A stretch of 64,000 nt of DNA from Isoetes taiwanensis (lineage: Eukaryota; Streptophyta; Lycopodiopsida; Isoetales; Isoetaceae): contig JAJEKV010000011.1 in NCBI GenBank assembly GCA_021234155.1, forward strand, positions 18,926,677-18,990,676, given 5' to 3'. Shown here piece after piece: positions 52,320 to 63,570 of this stretch. The notes under the pieces are model-generated. The model was not told the DNA's origin. It made no database searches and saw only the letters and a program-made list of their open reading frames with translations. The position numbers and the translations under genes were made by a program. Numbering within the stretch: the stretch's first letter is position 1; each line of letters starts with the position of its first letter.

Positions 52320-53160
52320 AATTTTCTATCTTTAGACTGAGGTGCCTACCCATGAGCATCTGGAACATTCCAGAACATTCTATTTTGGCTTGTGCTTGCA
52401 CATCTATTGCCAATTTCAAAACATCATACATGATGAAAGCATCGTCCATATGGCTCAACATCCAATACTACCAATTCTAAAGAATCACCTATTGAGGAGT
52501 CATACATAATTCCCACCTACTATCATTTCCAAGGCATTGCATATTTTGAAAACATTCTATTTTTTAGATTAACCTTGCAAAGTTTCAAAATATTCTATAA
52601 TTAGACTGAGGTGCCTACCCATGAGCATCTGGAACCTTCCAGAACGTTCTATTTTGCCTTTTTGCAAAGTTTCAAAAAACTTTCTAGTTTTAGACTGAGG
52701 GGCTTACCCATGAGACTTTCTATTTTTGGACTGAGCTCTTGCTCATGCGCATCTGAGCATGTAGAATATTCTACTTTGCCTCTTTGCAAATTTTCAACAA
52801 AGTTTCTATTTTTAGACTGAGGTCTTATCCATGAGCATCTAGAATATTCTAGAACTATTTAGAACATAACATTTTGATTTTTTACAAAGTTTCCAAAAAT
52901 TTTCTATTTTTGGATTGAGGTACCCAAAACAACCTATTTTGGCTTCTTGCAAAGTTTCATAAAAACTTTCTATTTTTAGATTGAGGTGCTTGCCCCGATT
53001 ATCATCTGGATCATTCCAGAAGATTCTAGAGCCATCTAGAGCTCCTTGCAAAGTTTCAAAAAAATTTCGTTTTTTTTAGATTGAGGTGCTTGCCCATTAT
53101 CATCTAGATTCTAGAACATTCTAGAAGATTCTAGAGATCTAGAACATTCTAGAACATCCT
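52320..53160. repeat. Degenerate ~100-bp repeats, type B, with heat-shock-element-like arrays
   Basis: Variants of a unit made of tctatttttagactgaggtg, cttacccatgagcatctgg, a GAA/TTC array, and ttgcaaagtttcaaaaa. Alternating GAA and TTC at exact 5-bp spacing occur at 52363-52380 (four units), 52632-52649 (four), 53014-53026 (three), 53109-53131 (five) and 53142-53154 (three), with a weaker cluster near 52850. This is the sequence recognised by heat-shock transcription factors (nGAAnnTTCn). Confidence 0.7.
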
Positions 53161-56100
53161 GTAGCATGCTCGAATTGATGAGGCTCCGCCCTTAACTATG
53201 TGTGAACTTCCAATTATGTTAAGTGTAACGAACTTGAGACCTTGCTACTGCCAGGTACCACATCCAACACTGTACCGCCTCAACCCTCAGAGCCCCAGAC
53301 TCCCCCACCACTGCAAGAGCCCTAGCTCTTCTTGAAATGCTTCCTTGTGCAAGCTTAAACTACAGAATCGAAGTTCCTGCCCCCAAAATGTTCCCCCCTT
53401 GCTTGGAAATCTCTAATTCTTAAATAGGGCTCCAAATCCCAAACTAATCACGTCTTCTGGAAGCCCAAGAGCCGAAATGCATATTCGGCCCATCTGGAGT
53501 CGCTTCAGATCCTCCTGGGATCAATCGATTGGATGGAGGCCATTCAGCTTCTGCCCTCTGTGCTAAACGAAGCTTTCAATGGCTTCAAAAGGCTCACTAA
53601 ATCGGGTGGCGCCATGTCATCAACAATATGGCTTTAAGTAATCTTTGGTAGGATTTTATGTTTAGCCCTTATTTAAAAAAAAAATTGTAACATACCTCTC
53701 CCCTTCAAATCCTTGGTCTCCAAGAATGGTGAGAGTCTTTCGAAACACTTTCCTTGGGTCACCTGGTGACCACGGTTTCATCATCCAGTCCCTTGGACTG
53801 GAGTGGAACCCCAACTTAATTTAGTTGCACCCATAACTAAGTACATGACCCTAGTCATGTGAATACGCTAACTAGTGCGAATTCAATACTTGATCCTAGA
53901 TCTAAGAATACTATGCTACAGAAGACCCAGTTTCTTTATGCTTATATTCAATACAATGGTAACAATAGTAAACCCCCTGGGTCTAATTAGAAGCAAGCTT
54001 CTAAGAACTCTTACCACTTTGTAAACTCACACTCTAGTCTTGCATCAGAGATGATATTAGTCTTATTACAAGATCAACCCCAGGTTAACTCTTGAATTTT
54101 GGAGATCTTGCCCCATAAATAGACAATACACCAATTATAGCTACCTGGTTCATGTATTTTCCCATGAATTCTATTTGGATTCTCTATCTCCTAGAGTTGA
54201 TTCGCTTGGTCCAAGCATTATCAAGAATCCTTAGCCAAATCTAGGATTAGATCCTTTGGGTTTTATCACGCAGAAAACCAATAACATGTCCCTTAAGAAT
54301 GCATTCTATGGACAATTTCTAGTGTAATGTTCGGTATATTAGAAGAGGTTCGATAATAGTAGACATGAAGTGTTCAAACTCATTTTCGGATTGAGTCAGC
54401 TTCATATTATTACTACATCTCAAAAATCCAACTACTTACATATACACTATTTTGACAACAAGGAGGGATGGTTTAGACTCTGCCCTTTATGGGCCTTATG
54501 ATCTATCCCTTTGTATGTCTGTCCTTGCCAAAGCAATGCCATTCCTCAAGAAAAATTTCCTTCCCAAGTCTAAAAACCTCTATGTCCTTATTATGTGAAA
54601 TAGATGTAACCTAGTGATGAATAGAGTTGCCTTAAGCATACTAATTCACAATATATATTGGCTACGCTTTATCGTTCCCACTAGTAGACAACTAGTAAAG
54701 GATATCTATAGAGATTATTCTATAACAGAAAACCCCGAGGTAGTTTGCTCCTTCAACCTTATTTAACAGTTTTTTTTTTTTACATCCCCCTATAGGAGTA
54801 ACTTCCTTGTGTGCCATAATGTAGCTAAATAATCATGGTTGATAAGGTTCTATCCAAGTTTCAAGTCATGCATGAAATGTACCTATATTCCCATGCCTTG
54901 CTTATGGAATTCGCCTTGATGCCTAACCCATAGGCGTGCATTTAACATGTAGAATATACCTTAAAGCCCAACAAAAAATGAACGTTTACTTTCAAGCCCT
55001 GCTTGAAGTATAAACCCAATTGAAACTATGCATTAATGCCCAAGCCCTGTTTGAGGTGCATTGAACTTACTTCCAAGCCTGCTTGAAGCGCACATTCCTA
55101 GATCTTTCTTGTCAGCAAAGTTAGGCATGATATGGTGGGACTGCTCCTGTGCAATTGGAGACTATTTGCGAGCATCAAAAGTCCTTCTGTAATTGGAACT
55201 TCAAGCTTAAAGAATGGCGTCTATTAGGGCAGATCAGATAATGGGAGAAGTTTCAGTATATGACGCGCTTCTATATGTCTGAGCCTTGCATTACAAAAAC
55301 AAAACCATGATTTAGAGTGTATATGTACTTTTTAGAGCACTCTATCAATATGATACGATGTAATGCCCAAGTATCCCCACTACACACCTTCAATCTCTCA
55401 GTAGCAAGCACATGTTCCACAACAAGGCTCTGGGTGAACAAACTTACACTAATTAAAATAACACCTTTAGAAATCTTTAGATATAGATTCATACACAAGT
55501 TTGTTGAATAGAATAGAATAGAATAGAACAATCCACTTTTTTAAGTAGTGAACTATTGCAAGAAAAGCAATATATTGTTTTTCCTAAATGGCAATCAATA
55601 TGTTGCACATTTGCAAAATACAAATGTGTGAAGTGATTGACCATCTAGTGGGTGGATATTTGGAGTAGAACCCAACCCCAAGGTAAACATAGCTATATAA
55701 ACTCCTCAAATGTGTCACCAAAGCATCAATGTTCACAACAGATTCTATTGAAACGGTCACGTTTGTGTTGTTACGGCTATTGTTTCATTAAGCCATAGTT
55801 CACCATTTATGTTCATGTATGCTGTTACATGATACATGTATGGGTGATGGCAAATGCAATATATAAGGAAGATTATATGAGCCATGAATAAGAGTTATGC
55901 TTTGCAATAGGTTAACACACCCTAAATAAATGAAAGATTAGGATCTTAGACATGAATAATGCCATATGAAAGACTTAAACCTCTTAAATTGCATGCTTGC
56001 AAATTGATGTCTCAAAGGAAATATTGCCTCATCTTTAATAACTACCAACTGCGATATATGCACAAGGCGCTGGGTCCGCCCGCACTAAATTCTTGTACAC

Positions 56101-56234
56101 TAATAATGTTTTACAAAAATGTAAATTTGTCGCTCCATTGCAGGGCAATGGGGGTTTTTGAATAAGGCAAGGGTCCGTATACTAGACCACTCAAAAGTGA
56201 TGGTCCTAAGATAGTCTAATTTTTATATGGAGTA
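53161..56234. other. Non-genic interval
   Basis: No supported gene. Short degenerate repeats of caagccctgcttgaag lie near 54890-55090 and a (TAGAA)n stretch at about 55506-55528. Confidence 0.4.
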
Positions 56235-56379
56235 GATAACGCCCTGGGCCGAGGGTGTTACTGAAAAAAAAATTTGAGGGCCATCAAAATGGCGAGGGTG
56301 TGCGCGTAGCGCACGCCCGAGCCATTTTGATGGCCCGAAAATTTTTTTTGAAGTAACACCCGAGGGCCAGGGCGTTATC
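56235..56379. repeat. Long foldback element, 71-nt arms with 3-nt loop
   Basis: The left arm (56235-56305, starting gataacgccctgggccgag) is nearly complementary to the right arm (56309-56379, ending gggccagggcgttatc). The centre reads gtgcgc-gta-gcgcac. Only a handful of mismatches and small bulges are visible over 71 nt. A transcript would form one long hairpin. It could be a foldback transposon or MITE or a small-RNA precursor. Confidence 0.9.
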
Positions 56380-56852
56380 GCCCTTAACACACTGCCCCGA
56401 GAGTTTTGGGCCATCCGATCATTATCAAAATCGATCTGGATCCGTTCATTTCATAACATCCTAGGGTGTTATGGAGTAGCATTGTGTTATAGCTCCAGTA
56501 ACACACTGATCAAGATTGATCTGAACCGTTGGATCACTATAAACTTGAGGGGAAGTGTGTTAAGGAGAGTTAATAGAACCACAATAAAATGATTCAATAT
56601 GTCTAGGATAATATAATCATTATTGAGCAAACCTTTTTGCAAGTTGTATAAAGGGTTAGGTGAGACACCATTTGCTAGATCATAGATAAGACCCCTCTAA
56701 AGGATGCCTATCCATTACATGTGTTGTTGGATGGGCCTCTATGAAGGTCCCATAAGGAAGGCTCATATATAAAGGGGCAATGATGATGTGGGGCATAAGT
56801 ATTGCGCTAGGAGTTCAATACATATATCGCTGAGTAATACATATAAGGGGTA

Positions 56853-56943
56853 GATAACACCATGGTCCGAGAGTGTTACACCTCCAGTAAAACATGAGCC
56901 ATGTTTTATTAGAGGTGTAATACTCTCGGGCTAGGGTGTTATC
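56853..56943. repeat. Second foldback element, 44-nt arms with 3-nt loop
   Basis: The left arm gataacaccatggtccgaga... to aaaacatg (56853-56896) pairs with catgttttattagagg... to gggtgttatc (56900-56943) around loop agc, with a few mismatches. It shares the outer ~25 bp (gataac.ccc...ccgag.gtgttac) with the foldback at 56235, so both belong to one family. Confidence 0.88.
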
Positions 56944-57065
56944 TTCCTTCGTACCTCGCCGTGAGAGTTTTGTATAAGGGAAAGACTCTTTACCTGCAAT
57001 TCCGGGTTGGAAAGTGGGCCAATGCACAGAGCGCGGAGGCACACTTGACAGCCCGGAATTGCAAC

Positions 57066-57494
57066 CTACGCCACTGCCTGTATGAGCTCATTCTGTAGTT
57101 GTAACACGTCCTCTGACATTTGCCGTTGGAGCTGATCTAGACGTCGGGTTGCATCGCTCAGAGTGTGGGACATCGCTGTCAATTCACTTCTTAGCTGGGC
57201 GACAATATCGCGTGCTTGTCTATGTTCAAAGTCAGCCAGCCCAAAGCGGTCATCCAGTGGCCTAATGCGTTCTTCCAGCATCGAAATACGTTCCTTTTCT
57301 TTCGCCAACTATTTCTTGAGAATAGTTGCTGGTTGGGTGCCCTTTTGCATCTCCGCACTTGTCAGCTTGTCATGTATGGCATTCAGCTTTGCCTCTAGGG
57401 CACGTATTGCCTCCGTCTCTGTGATGTACTCCGAGGGGGAGGAGCCCTCGCCATTACGTGCCCGCTTCTTTAGCGCATGCAGATTCTCCTCCAT
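57066..57494 (-). pseudogene. Coiled-coil ORF interrupted by one in-frame TAG
   Basis: From the ATG at 57494 (MEENLHALKKRARNGEGSS...) 61 codons run to ILKK and a TAG (57309-57311). The same frame then continues for 80 codons (LAKEKERISMLEERIRPLDD...LQNELIQAVA) to a normal stop. Together about 141 residues, mostly heptad-like and rich in Glu, Arg, Leu and Gln, typical of a coiled coil. The continuation in the same frame suggests a single recent stop or a readthrough arrangement. It lies between the foldback at 56853 and the repeat field at 57840, so it may be a product of that repeat family (for example a gag-like protein). I do not recognise the family. Confidence 0.5.
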
Positions 57495-57839
57495 GGTTTG
57501 TCAGGCCTACAACTTTCGAACACTCCGGAGTGAATTAGAAATGTACAGGAAGTATATAGGGATTCAAAGATTGAAAGAGAAGTACAAAGAGTGCCCACCC
57601 TTAGTGGTTGGCATTGGGGAAGGGGGGGCGGGGTCAACCCTATGGGTGGGGGGCTCAATTCCGGTTGTCGCCAGAATTCTTTTGGAGTGGGAAGGAATTG
57701 GAAGTTGGGCTAACAGAGGTTTTGCTTTCTAGCCTGGTAAAGAAACTTTCGAAGCTTGGTATCTAAACTGGCGGACTTTGCAAAATCGAAGCTTGGTATC
57801 TAAACCGAAGGACTTTGCAAAAACGCGCCTTAATTTATG

Positions 57840-58640
57840 ATTTGGAGCCATGTTTTATTAGAGGTGTAACACTCTCGGGCCAGGGTGTTATCTTCCTTTG
57901 GAGCCATGTTTTATTGGAGGTGTAACACTCTCGGGTCAGGGTGTTATCTTCCTTCACACCTCGCCGTGAGAGTATTGGGGGCCAGGGTGTTATCTTCCTT
58001 CACACCTCGCCGTGAGAGTATTGGAGGTGTAACACTCTCGGGCCAGGGTGTTATCCTCCTTCACACCTCGCCGTGAGAGTATTAGAGGTGTAACACTCTC
58101 GGGCCAGGGTGTTATCTTCCTTGAACCTTGCCACAATGATTTGGAGCCATGTTTTGTTGGAGGTGTAACACTCTCGGGCCAGGGTGTTATCTTCCTTCAC
58201 ACCTCGCCGTGAGAGTTTTTATAAGGGAAAGACTCCTTACCTGCAATTGCAAAAACACGCTTTAATTTATGATTTGGAGCCATGTTTTATTGGAGGTGTA
58301 ACACTCTCGGGCCAGGGTGTTATCTTCCTTCACACCTCACCGTGAGAGTATTAGAGGTGTAACACTCTCGGGCCAGGGTGTTATCTTCCTTCACACCTTG
58401 CCGTGAGAGTTTTGCTTTAATTTATGATTTGGAGCCATGTTTTATTGGAGGTGTAACACTCTCGGGCCAGGGTGTTATCTTCCTTCACACCTCGCCGTGA
58501 GAGTTTTTATAAGGGAAAGACTCCTTACCTGCAATTGCAAAAACGCGCTTTAATTTATGATTTGGAGCCATGTTTTATTGGAGGTGTAACACTCTCGGGC
58601 CAGGGTGTTATCTTCCTTCACACCTCGCCGTGAGAGTTTT
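57840..58640. repeat. Tandem field of foldback half-units
   Basis: About nine to ten copies of an ~60-140-bp unit in one orientation. The longest form reads gatttggagccatgtttta, then ttggaggtgtaacactctcg, ggccagggtgttatcttcc and cacctcgccgtgagagtt, with an optional ttataagggaaagactcc extension. The first part equals the right arm of the foldback at 56853. Each unit still holds the short palindrome TAACAC...GTGTTA. Confidence 0.9.
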
Positions 58641-58704
58641 GTATATGTGAAAGAATTCCGGGCTGACAAGTGTGCCTCCGCCAGAATTGCAGGTAAGGAG
58701 TCTT
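58641..58704. repeat. Inverted copy of 56987-57063 flank sequence
   Basis: aattccgggctgacaagtgt, gcctccgcc and aattgcaggtaaggagtctt are, in reverse orientation, the words found around 56987-57063 just left of the coiled-coil ORF. The ORF plus repeat field is thus bracketed by inverted copies. Confidence 0.7.
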
Positions 58705-59601
58705 TGGCATAACATGAAGGCAGGTTAGATGCAATCCAAGCGGGCAAAAACAAAGAGTCGTGGGTAGAATCATTAGAATTGCAGGTAGAAACAGTAGAAT
58801 CAGGGGTAGAAACTCCAGAATCGTGGGTAAAAACTCAGAGCTATCGAGTAAAAACAGAAAATCCACTTTTGTGCCCAATCAAACATTTTGAGCGACATTC
58901 TTTAAAAGAAATGTTGCCACGTGGTGCATCGTGGTTGGCTCCGTGGCCTGGATTGCATTTAACCTGCCTTTACGGGTCGTGCGATCACCATCGAAATTGA
59001 TGTGTATGGTTTGATAAAACCTTAGGGATTTATGAAGTTGTTGTGTGCTATGGCTCCACTACAGCAGGGGCTAAGATTGGTCTCAGCCATTGGGTCACTA
59101 TAAACTTGAGGGGCTGGTTGCTAAGCCCATTATAAAGTACTTGTACGTAGATAACGCATATACGTACGTGGCCAAAATACAGACACGCTTTGTAGACAAC
59201 AGCCTGCTTTTTAGCGTGGACTACCTGTCAACGTTAGATTCGTTATGTATAAATGTTTTTCGTCTTCCGCAAGCAAAGGGACGCATCCCTCTCTCTTCCT
59301 TTCTAAACAAACCAGTCTTACTTGGCTGTCTTAACCATGATTTCTTCGCTGTTAATCCACCGCCGGAGCGTTCTTCAAATCCCTGCTACCCATATTCTGT
59401 CTACCTTCTTCAGGAACACATGGAATGCGGAGATAAGCAGAACAGCATATGTTTATTATAACGTTTCACCGGCCTTTAGTGCAATGAAGTCTTGGGTTCG
59501 TAACGGCAGGTGGTTTGATCTCAAACTATTTATTCCAGAAGATTTTGGTTCTTAGTTTTCAAGACTGGATTGTGGAGTGAAAGAAGGCATTGAAGGCTGA
59601 A
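58705..59601. other. Upstream region of GEX1
   Basis: No supported gene. actataaacttgagggg at about 59097 also occurs near 56538. A 123-aa frame at 59090-59461 has no recognisable domain and is probably 5' UTR or chance. Confidence 0.4.
59131..59137 (+). promoter_or_regulatory. Possible TATA box of GEX1
   Basis: TATAAAG about 465 bp upstream of the start codon; plausible only, as the 5' UTR and any leader intron are unknown. Confidence 0.25.
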
Positions 59602-61988
59602 ATGCAAATTCAAAGAGGGTTTTTATTGCTACTTCTGTTATTGCTTTTCCAAAGTGAAATGATTTTCTCTAGTTGGTGGACATGGAGCAGCTCAAAGACA
59701 GAGACTATTAGTCCAAGTTCACAATCTTCCCAGGTAGTTAGACATCCAGCAGCGTTCGCCATTGAAAGCCCTGCACTGCTCAAGGGTGGAAAGGGAAGCA
59801 AGTTAGTTGAAGAGGCAAGTCAGAGAAAAGGGGGCTGTTGGCAAGAGGCTTATACCAGTCTGTTTTCAAATTGTAGAGATATACTCAGAAATGAAGACCA
59901 AAAGTTCAGAATGGCTTATCAGTTCACAAACTGTTTTCTTGCAAGTTCTGGGAAGCCTACGTTGAAGCCATGTCCTCCCGAACGACCTGTGAAGGAATGC
60001 ACCAAGTCCCTGACAGAGCATAATCATCAAATTCTTCTGAATTTCTTTCTGGACACTGCATCTATGTGCCATTACATCCAGTTAAGAGATTTCTCCTCTT
60101 CATCCTTTTCGTTAAGGGAGCATCTCCCGATGATTATGGGATTAGCAACCTTTACATCAAAAAAAATTATGAATTACATGTCTGGATTTCCACTTTCTGT
60201 TAGGGAACATAATATGCCTACATTAAAAGCTTGCTTTAGATTTCTGAACTCATGGAACATTTGTTTACATCAATTAACAAACTGGGGGAGATATTTGTTT
60301 TATACTCCAATAGGTTAGCATCATAAATTATATGGTGCAAGCTAGACAATCTAATGTTAAAGTTTGATATATATTTTACAGAAGCGAGACTTTCAAAATG
60401 GAAACTGAGGAACTTGTGATAGACTTAAAAAATTCGGCCCATTGGGTGGAAGCGAGGTTACATGTAATGCAGAATCAGGCAGAGTCAATTCTTCACCAGT
60501 CAGATAAAATTGTAGGAATGCAAAAGAAGTTACAAGAAGAATATACAACAATGGAGGATAGCATAGAAGAAATGCAGCAAACTATTGGTCAGGGTTTATC
60601 TAGCTTGAAAGGCTATGCCGAACAAGCAAGTAAACAACTCTCAGATGTCACGACCACTCAGAAGGATCTTCTTGAGCAGCAAGAAAAACTGAGTTATCAA
60701 CAACAAGTGCTTACAGGAAACTTAGAAAAGGATATGTTAGCTCTTATGAGTAGAGCATCTGACATTGATAGCACAGTGAAGCAATCTTTGACCGGGCAAG
60801 AGCAATTACTAGCAGGACAAGACTTAGCAATGTCAAGTCTTCAAACACTTCATCAGTTGCAATTAAGTGCGCTTGAAGAAAGTAGATCATCTCTTCAAGA
60901 TCTATCAAATCAAGCAAGGCTACATCAACAACAATTCAGGGCGTGGCAATCTGACTTGGAGCAGATCCATCACAAGTTAGCAGAAGGTTCTTCTTCTATT
61001 TTACATGCTCAGGTTTGTTACCACTCTGATGCATATAAATACATAGTGTGGAGATGCCTACATTATTAAGGGAACATAGAAATTTGCACACTCTGACAGT
61101 TTAATTGCAGGAGGAGTTTGGGACTAAACAAGCTGCTGTGTTCTCTTCTCTTGAGCGATTATTTGCATTACACAGAGCAATTTTACTTGAGGCCCGCGTC
61201 ATAAGAAGTTTCTTTTTCTATGTGCCCATTTCTATATTTATCTACATGATTACAGGAGCTCGACAAACACATGGAGCTAGAGCGTTTCTTTATTTTGGTA
61301 TGCAATCTGCTGATGTTTTATGCAATGATCTGGATACATGAAAGATTGACTAGTCGTTTGTCAATGTCTTTGCAGGCTTGTGCACTTGTTTTGCAGTTGA
61401 GTTTTACTTCATACGTTTACGCAGGATTGACCCTTTAAAAAGAGACGATTATGCGTCAAAGTCTTTCTGGACAAGAACAACATTTGCTTCTATAGGAGCA
61501 TTATATTTGATATACATGGCCCTCAATTTTAAGTAATATGTTTCATTATTTATACTATGTTCTAGTCATGCCGTAGTAGCAACTAAATGGAACCAATGCT
61601 GCTGTAGAGACTATTCATCACTGAGTTACCAAATACTGCTCGATATCCAGAGAATGATACAAAGGGATAGGGATGCATACTATCAATTCTCTCATAACCA
61701 TCCTTTGCAGGACAAGTTCAATGGTAGAGTCTCTTGTGACAAATTATTTAATGTGGAAAGAGTGTTTGAATACATAGCATTATTGATATTCCAGGTTGCC
61801 CTCAATATCTTGAAAGTGAATATAACCATGATGATGAACAAAATGATCCCGACTATTATCCATCGCAGTCATCCTCGTCCTCTTCAGATCATTACACTGA
61901 AGATGAAAATATATCAGCAGAAGAAGATCATGGGTGCTACGATCTGCGGCCTGGACCACGAATATCTCGGTCCTGCTATTTCTTTTAA
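59602..61988 (+). CDS. GEX1: GAMETE EXPRESSED 1-like nuclear-fusion protein (six exons)
   Basis: Exons 59602-60080, 60382-61012, 61111-61297, 61376-61532, 61608-61723 and 61795-61988 join with matching phases (2,0,1,2,1) and GT-AG introns to encode about 587 aa, close to the usual family length. Residues 6-24 form a signal peptide. A Cys-rich luminal domain follows (CWQEAYTSLFSNC and further Cys at 111, 124, 133, 156), then a coiled coil (about 161-390), two or three membrane segments (IRSFFFYVPISIFIYMIT; LYFGLCTCFAVEFYFIRL; IGALYLIYMALNF), and an acidic tail ending in the family-typical YDLRP motif. GEX1, with yeast Kar5 and fish Brambleberry, is a nuclear-envelope protein needed for nuclear fusion in gametes and the female gametophyte. 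An in-frame TTG lies 12 bp upstream of the chosen ATG. All six exons are intact. The splice sites are my inference; the gene identity is firm. Confidence 0.93.
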
Positions 61989-63459
61989 ATTAGTATAATT
62001 TCATATTAAGAGTTGTAACGTCCAGGTCATGGTCTATTCTAGCTAAATGTGGAATTTGTTATAATTGTAGGGAAAGGAGCTGGTCGTCAATGTTGGCAAG
62101 CATGAACCGGCCTGGAAGATTTGCTTCTTCCTTCTTCTAAAGGGTAACCAGGAGAATATATACCAAGGATGGAAAATCTGCAAACATTTGGAGCTCAGGC
62201 AATCTCCTTGAAGAAATCTTTCATATAGATGAAGATGCAATTGCTACTTCAAGTCTGTAAATGCACATTATCTAGGCTGCAAGGGGCTTGGGGCTTCATG
62301 ATCTGGGCATACAGAGGTGGCACATAAGTTTCTGGTGCTACTCCTCTATTCCCAAAGAGAGGCCCCATTGGAATGGAAAAGGGGTTCAATAGAAGCGCAT
62401 TTTTGTATATCAGTTCATGCTATTGTTCCCATTAAAATGGAAAGGGGTTCAATAGGGAAAGCATAATTTATATCAGTTCATGCTATCGGTGTCTGCTCTG
62501 ACAAATAAGACATGCCAAGCTCATTCACATAGTTTTCCACCCACTCTTTCCAGAATAGTTTACCTCTCTTCTGTTTGTTTGCTAGCCTAAGATCAAAAGT
62601 CTTGCAGAGTGGCCATAACCTTTTCGTAGGATGGGACGAGACATTATAATCCTTTTGTGCTGGAGAATATTGATATAGAAGTCTAGCATAGATGGATGGT
62701 TCTAGAGCTCAAGATGGAGGGAGTTAGCTTAAGGACTTGTAATGCTCTTTGAACAGAGCCCTAAGATTGAACGTCTTTCAGAGTGGTCCTACAATCTTTG
62801 GGTAGACTTCATACCGTCAAGTTGGTTATCGAGCAATTGGCAAAGTTCGGGGTAAGGATCAGGTGCGTAAAGAACGTGAAAAACTCTCCCTCTGCATGGA
62901 GATAATTTTCCTCAGGAGGTTCAGTTGGTGGAAGAGATTCGTGGGCTTGAGTCAGCGAGAATTCAGTCGGATAGAATGAGGGCTGGAGGTTCTTGGTTGA
63001 GGAATTGCGGTTGTTTGAGAGAAGAATTGCACATGAAGAAGAATTAAGCTAATTCCTTCCATTTTCCTAGTGAGATGTATTAACTATCCAGAACCATACG
63101 TCTATAATATAAGTCTATATCAGATGGAATAATTAATTATACTTCTAGAAAGATTGGGAAGACCTTCGTTATTCAGCCCCCATTCTATCCAGCTGAATGG
63201 GAATGATGATTAATATAACGATCAAGCCTTCATTAAATAGATAGGGCACATAGATAGAAGAGGCATGATGATTAATATAACAATCAAGCCTACCAGCACC
63301 CCAACCTAGAAATTGCCGATCATTACACCATGAAATAGTTTGGGCAACAAAGTTCTAACGAAGTAAATAAGGTGATAGAACACAAAGAGGAGGCATGATG
63401 ATTAATAACATAGAAACAGGATCGCGAATATTCTATGGGGGTTATCTTTAAGCCTTGAG
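61989..63459. other. GEX1 3' flank and non-genic interval
   Basis: The first few hundred bases are probably 3' UTR, but I see no clear AATAAA there. A + strand stretch near 62885-63045 (LPLHGDNFPQEVQLVEEIRG and onward, then a stop) looks slightly coding-like but is not recognised. Confidence 0.4.
62363..62486. repeat. ~64-bp imperfect tandem duplication
   Basis: cccattggaatggaaaaggg...atcagttcatgctat is repeated once with small changes. Confidence 0.75.
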
Positions 63460-63570
63460 CCAGTCTAGCCACTGTGGTTACTAGTGTTGGACCCATCTAT
63501 GGGGTTATCTCAGTTCGAACTCGGAGAGGATCATAAAGCTGCATCAAGTATTGTACCCATTTTCAGAAAA
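63460..63570 (+). mobile_element. tRNA-derived SINE head (candidate)
   Basis: An A-box-like tagccactgtgg (63466) and a B box agttcgaactc (63512) lie 46 bp apart, the spacing of a true tRNA. No clover-leaf can be completed and no 3' tail was located, so a SINE fragment is likelier than a tRNA gene. Confidence 0.4.

Noticed and set aside
57163-57732. 189-aa + strand frame
   Set aside because: It is the antisense of the coiled-coil ORF and its flank, with low-complexity Ser/Phe content; the minus-strand reading is more protein-like.
59090-59461. 123-aa + strand frame just upstream of GEX1
   Set aside because: No recognisable domain, no signal for its own start, and it lies in the presumed promoter or 5' UTR.
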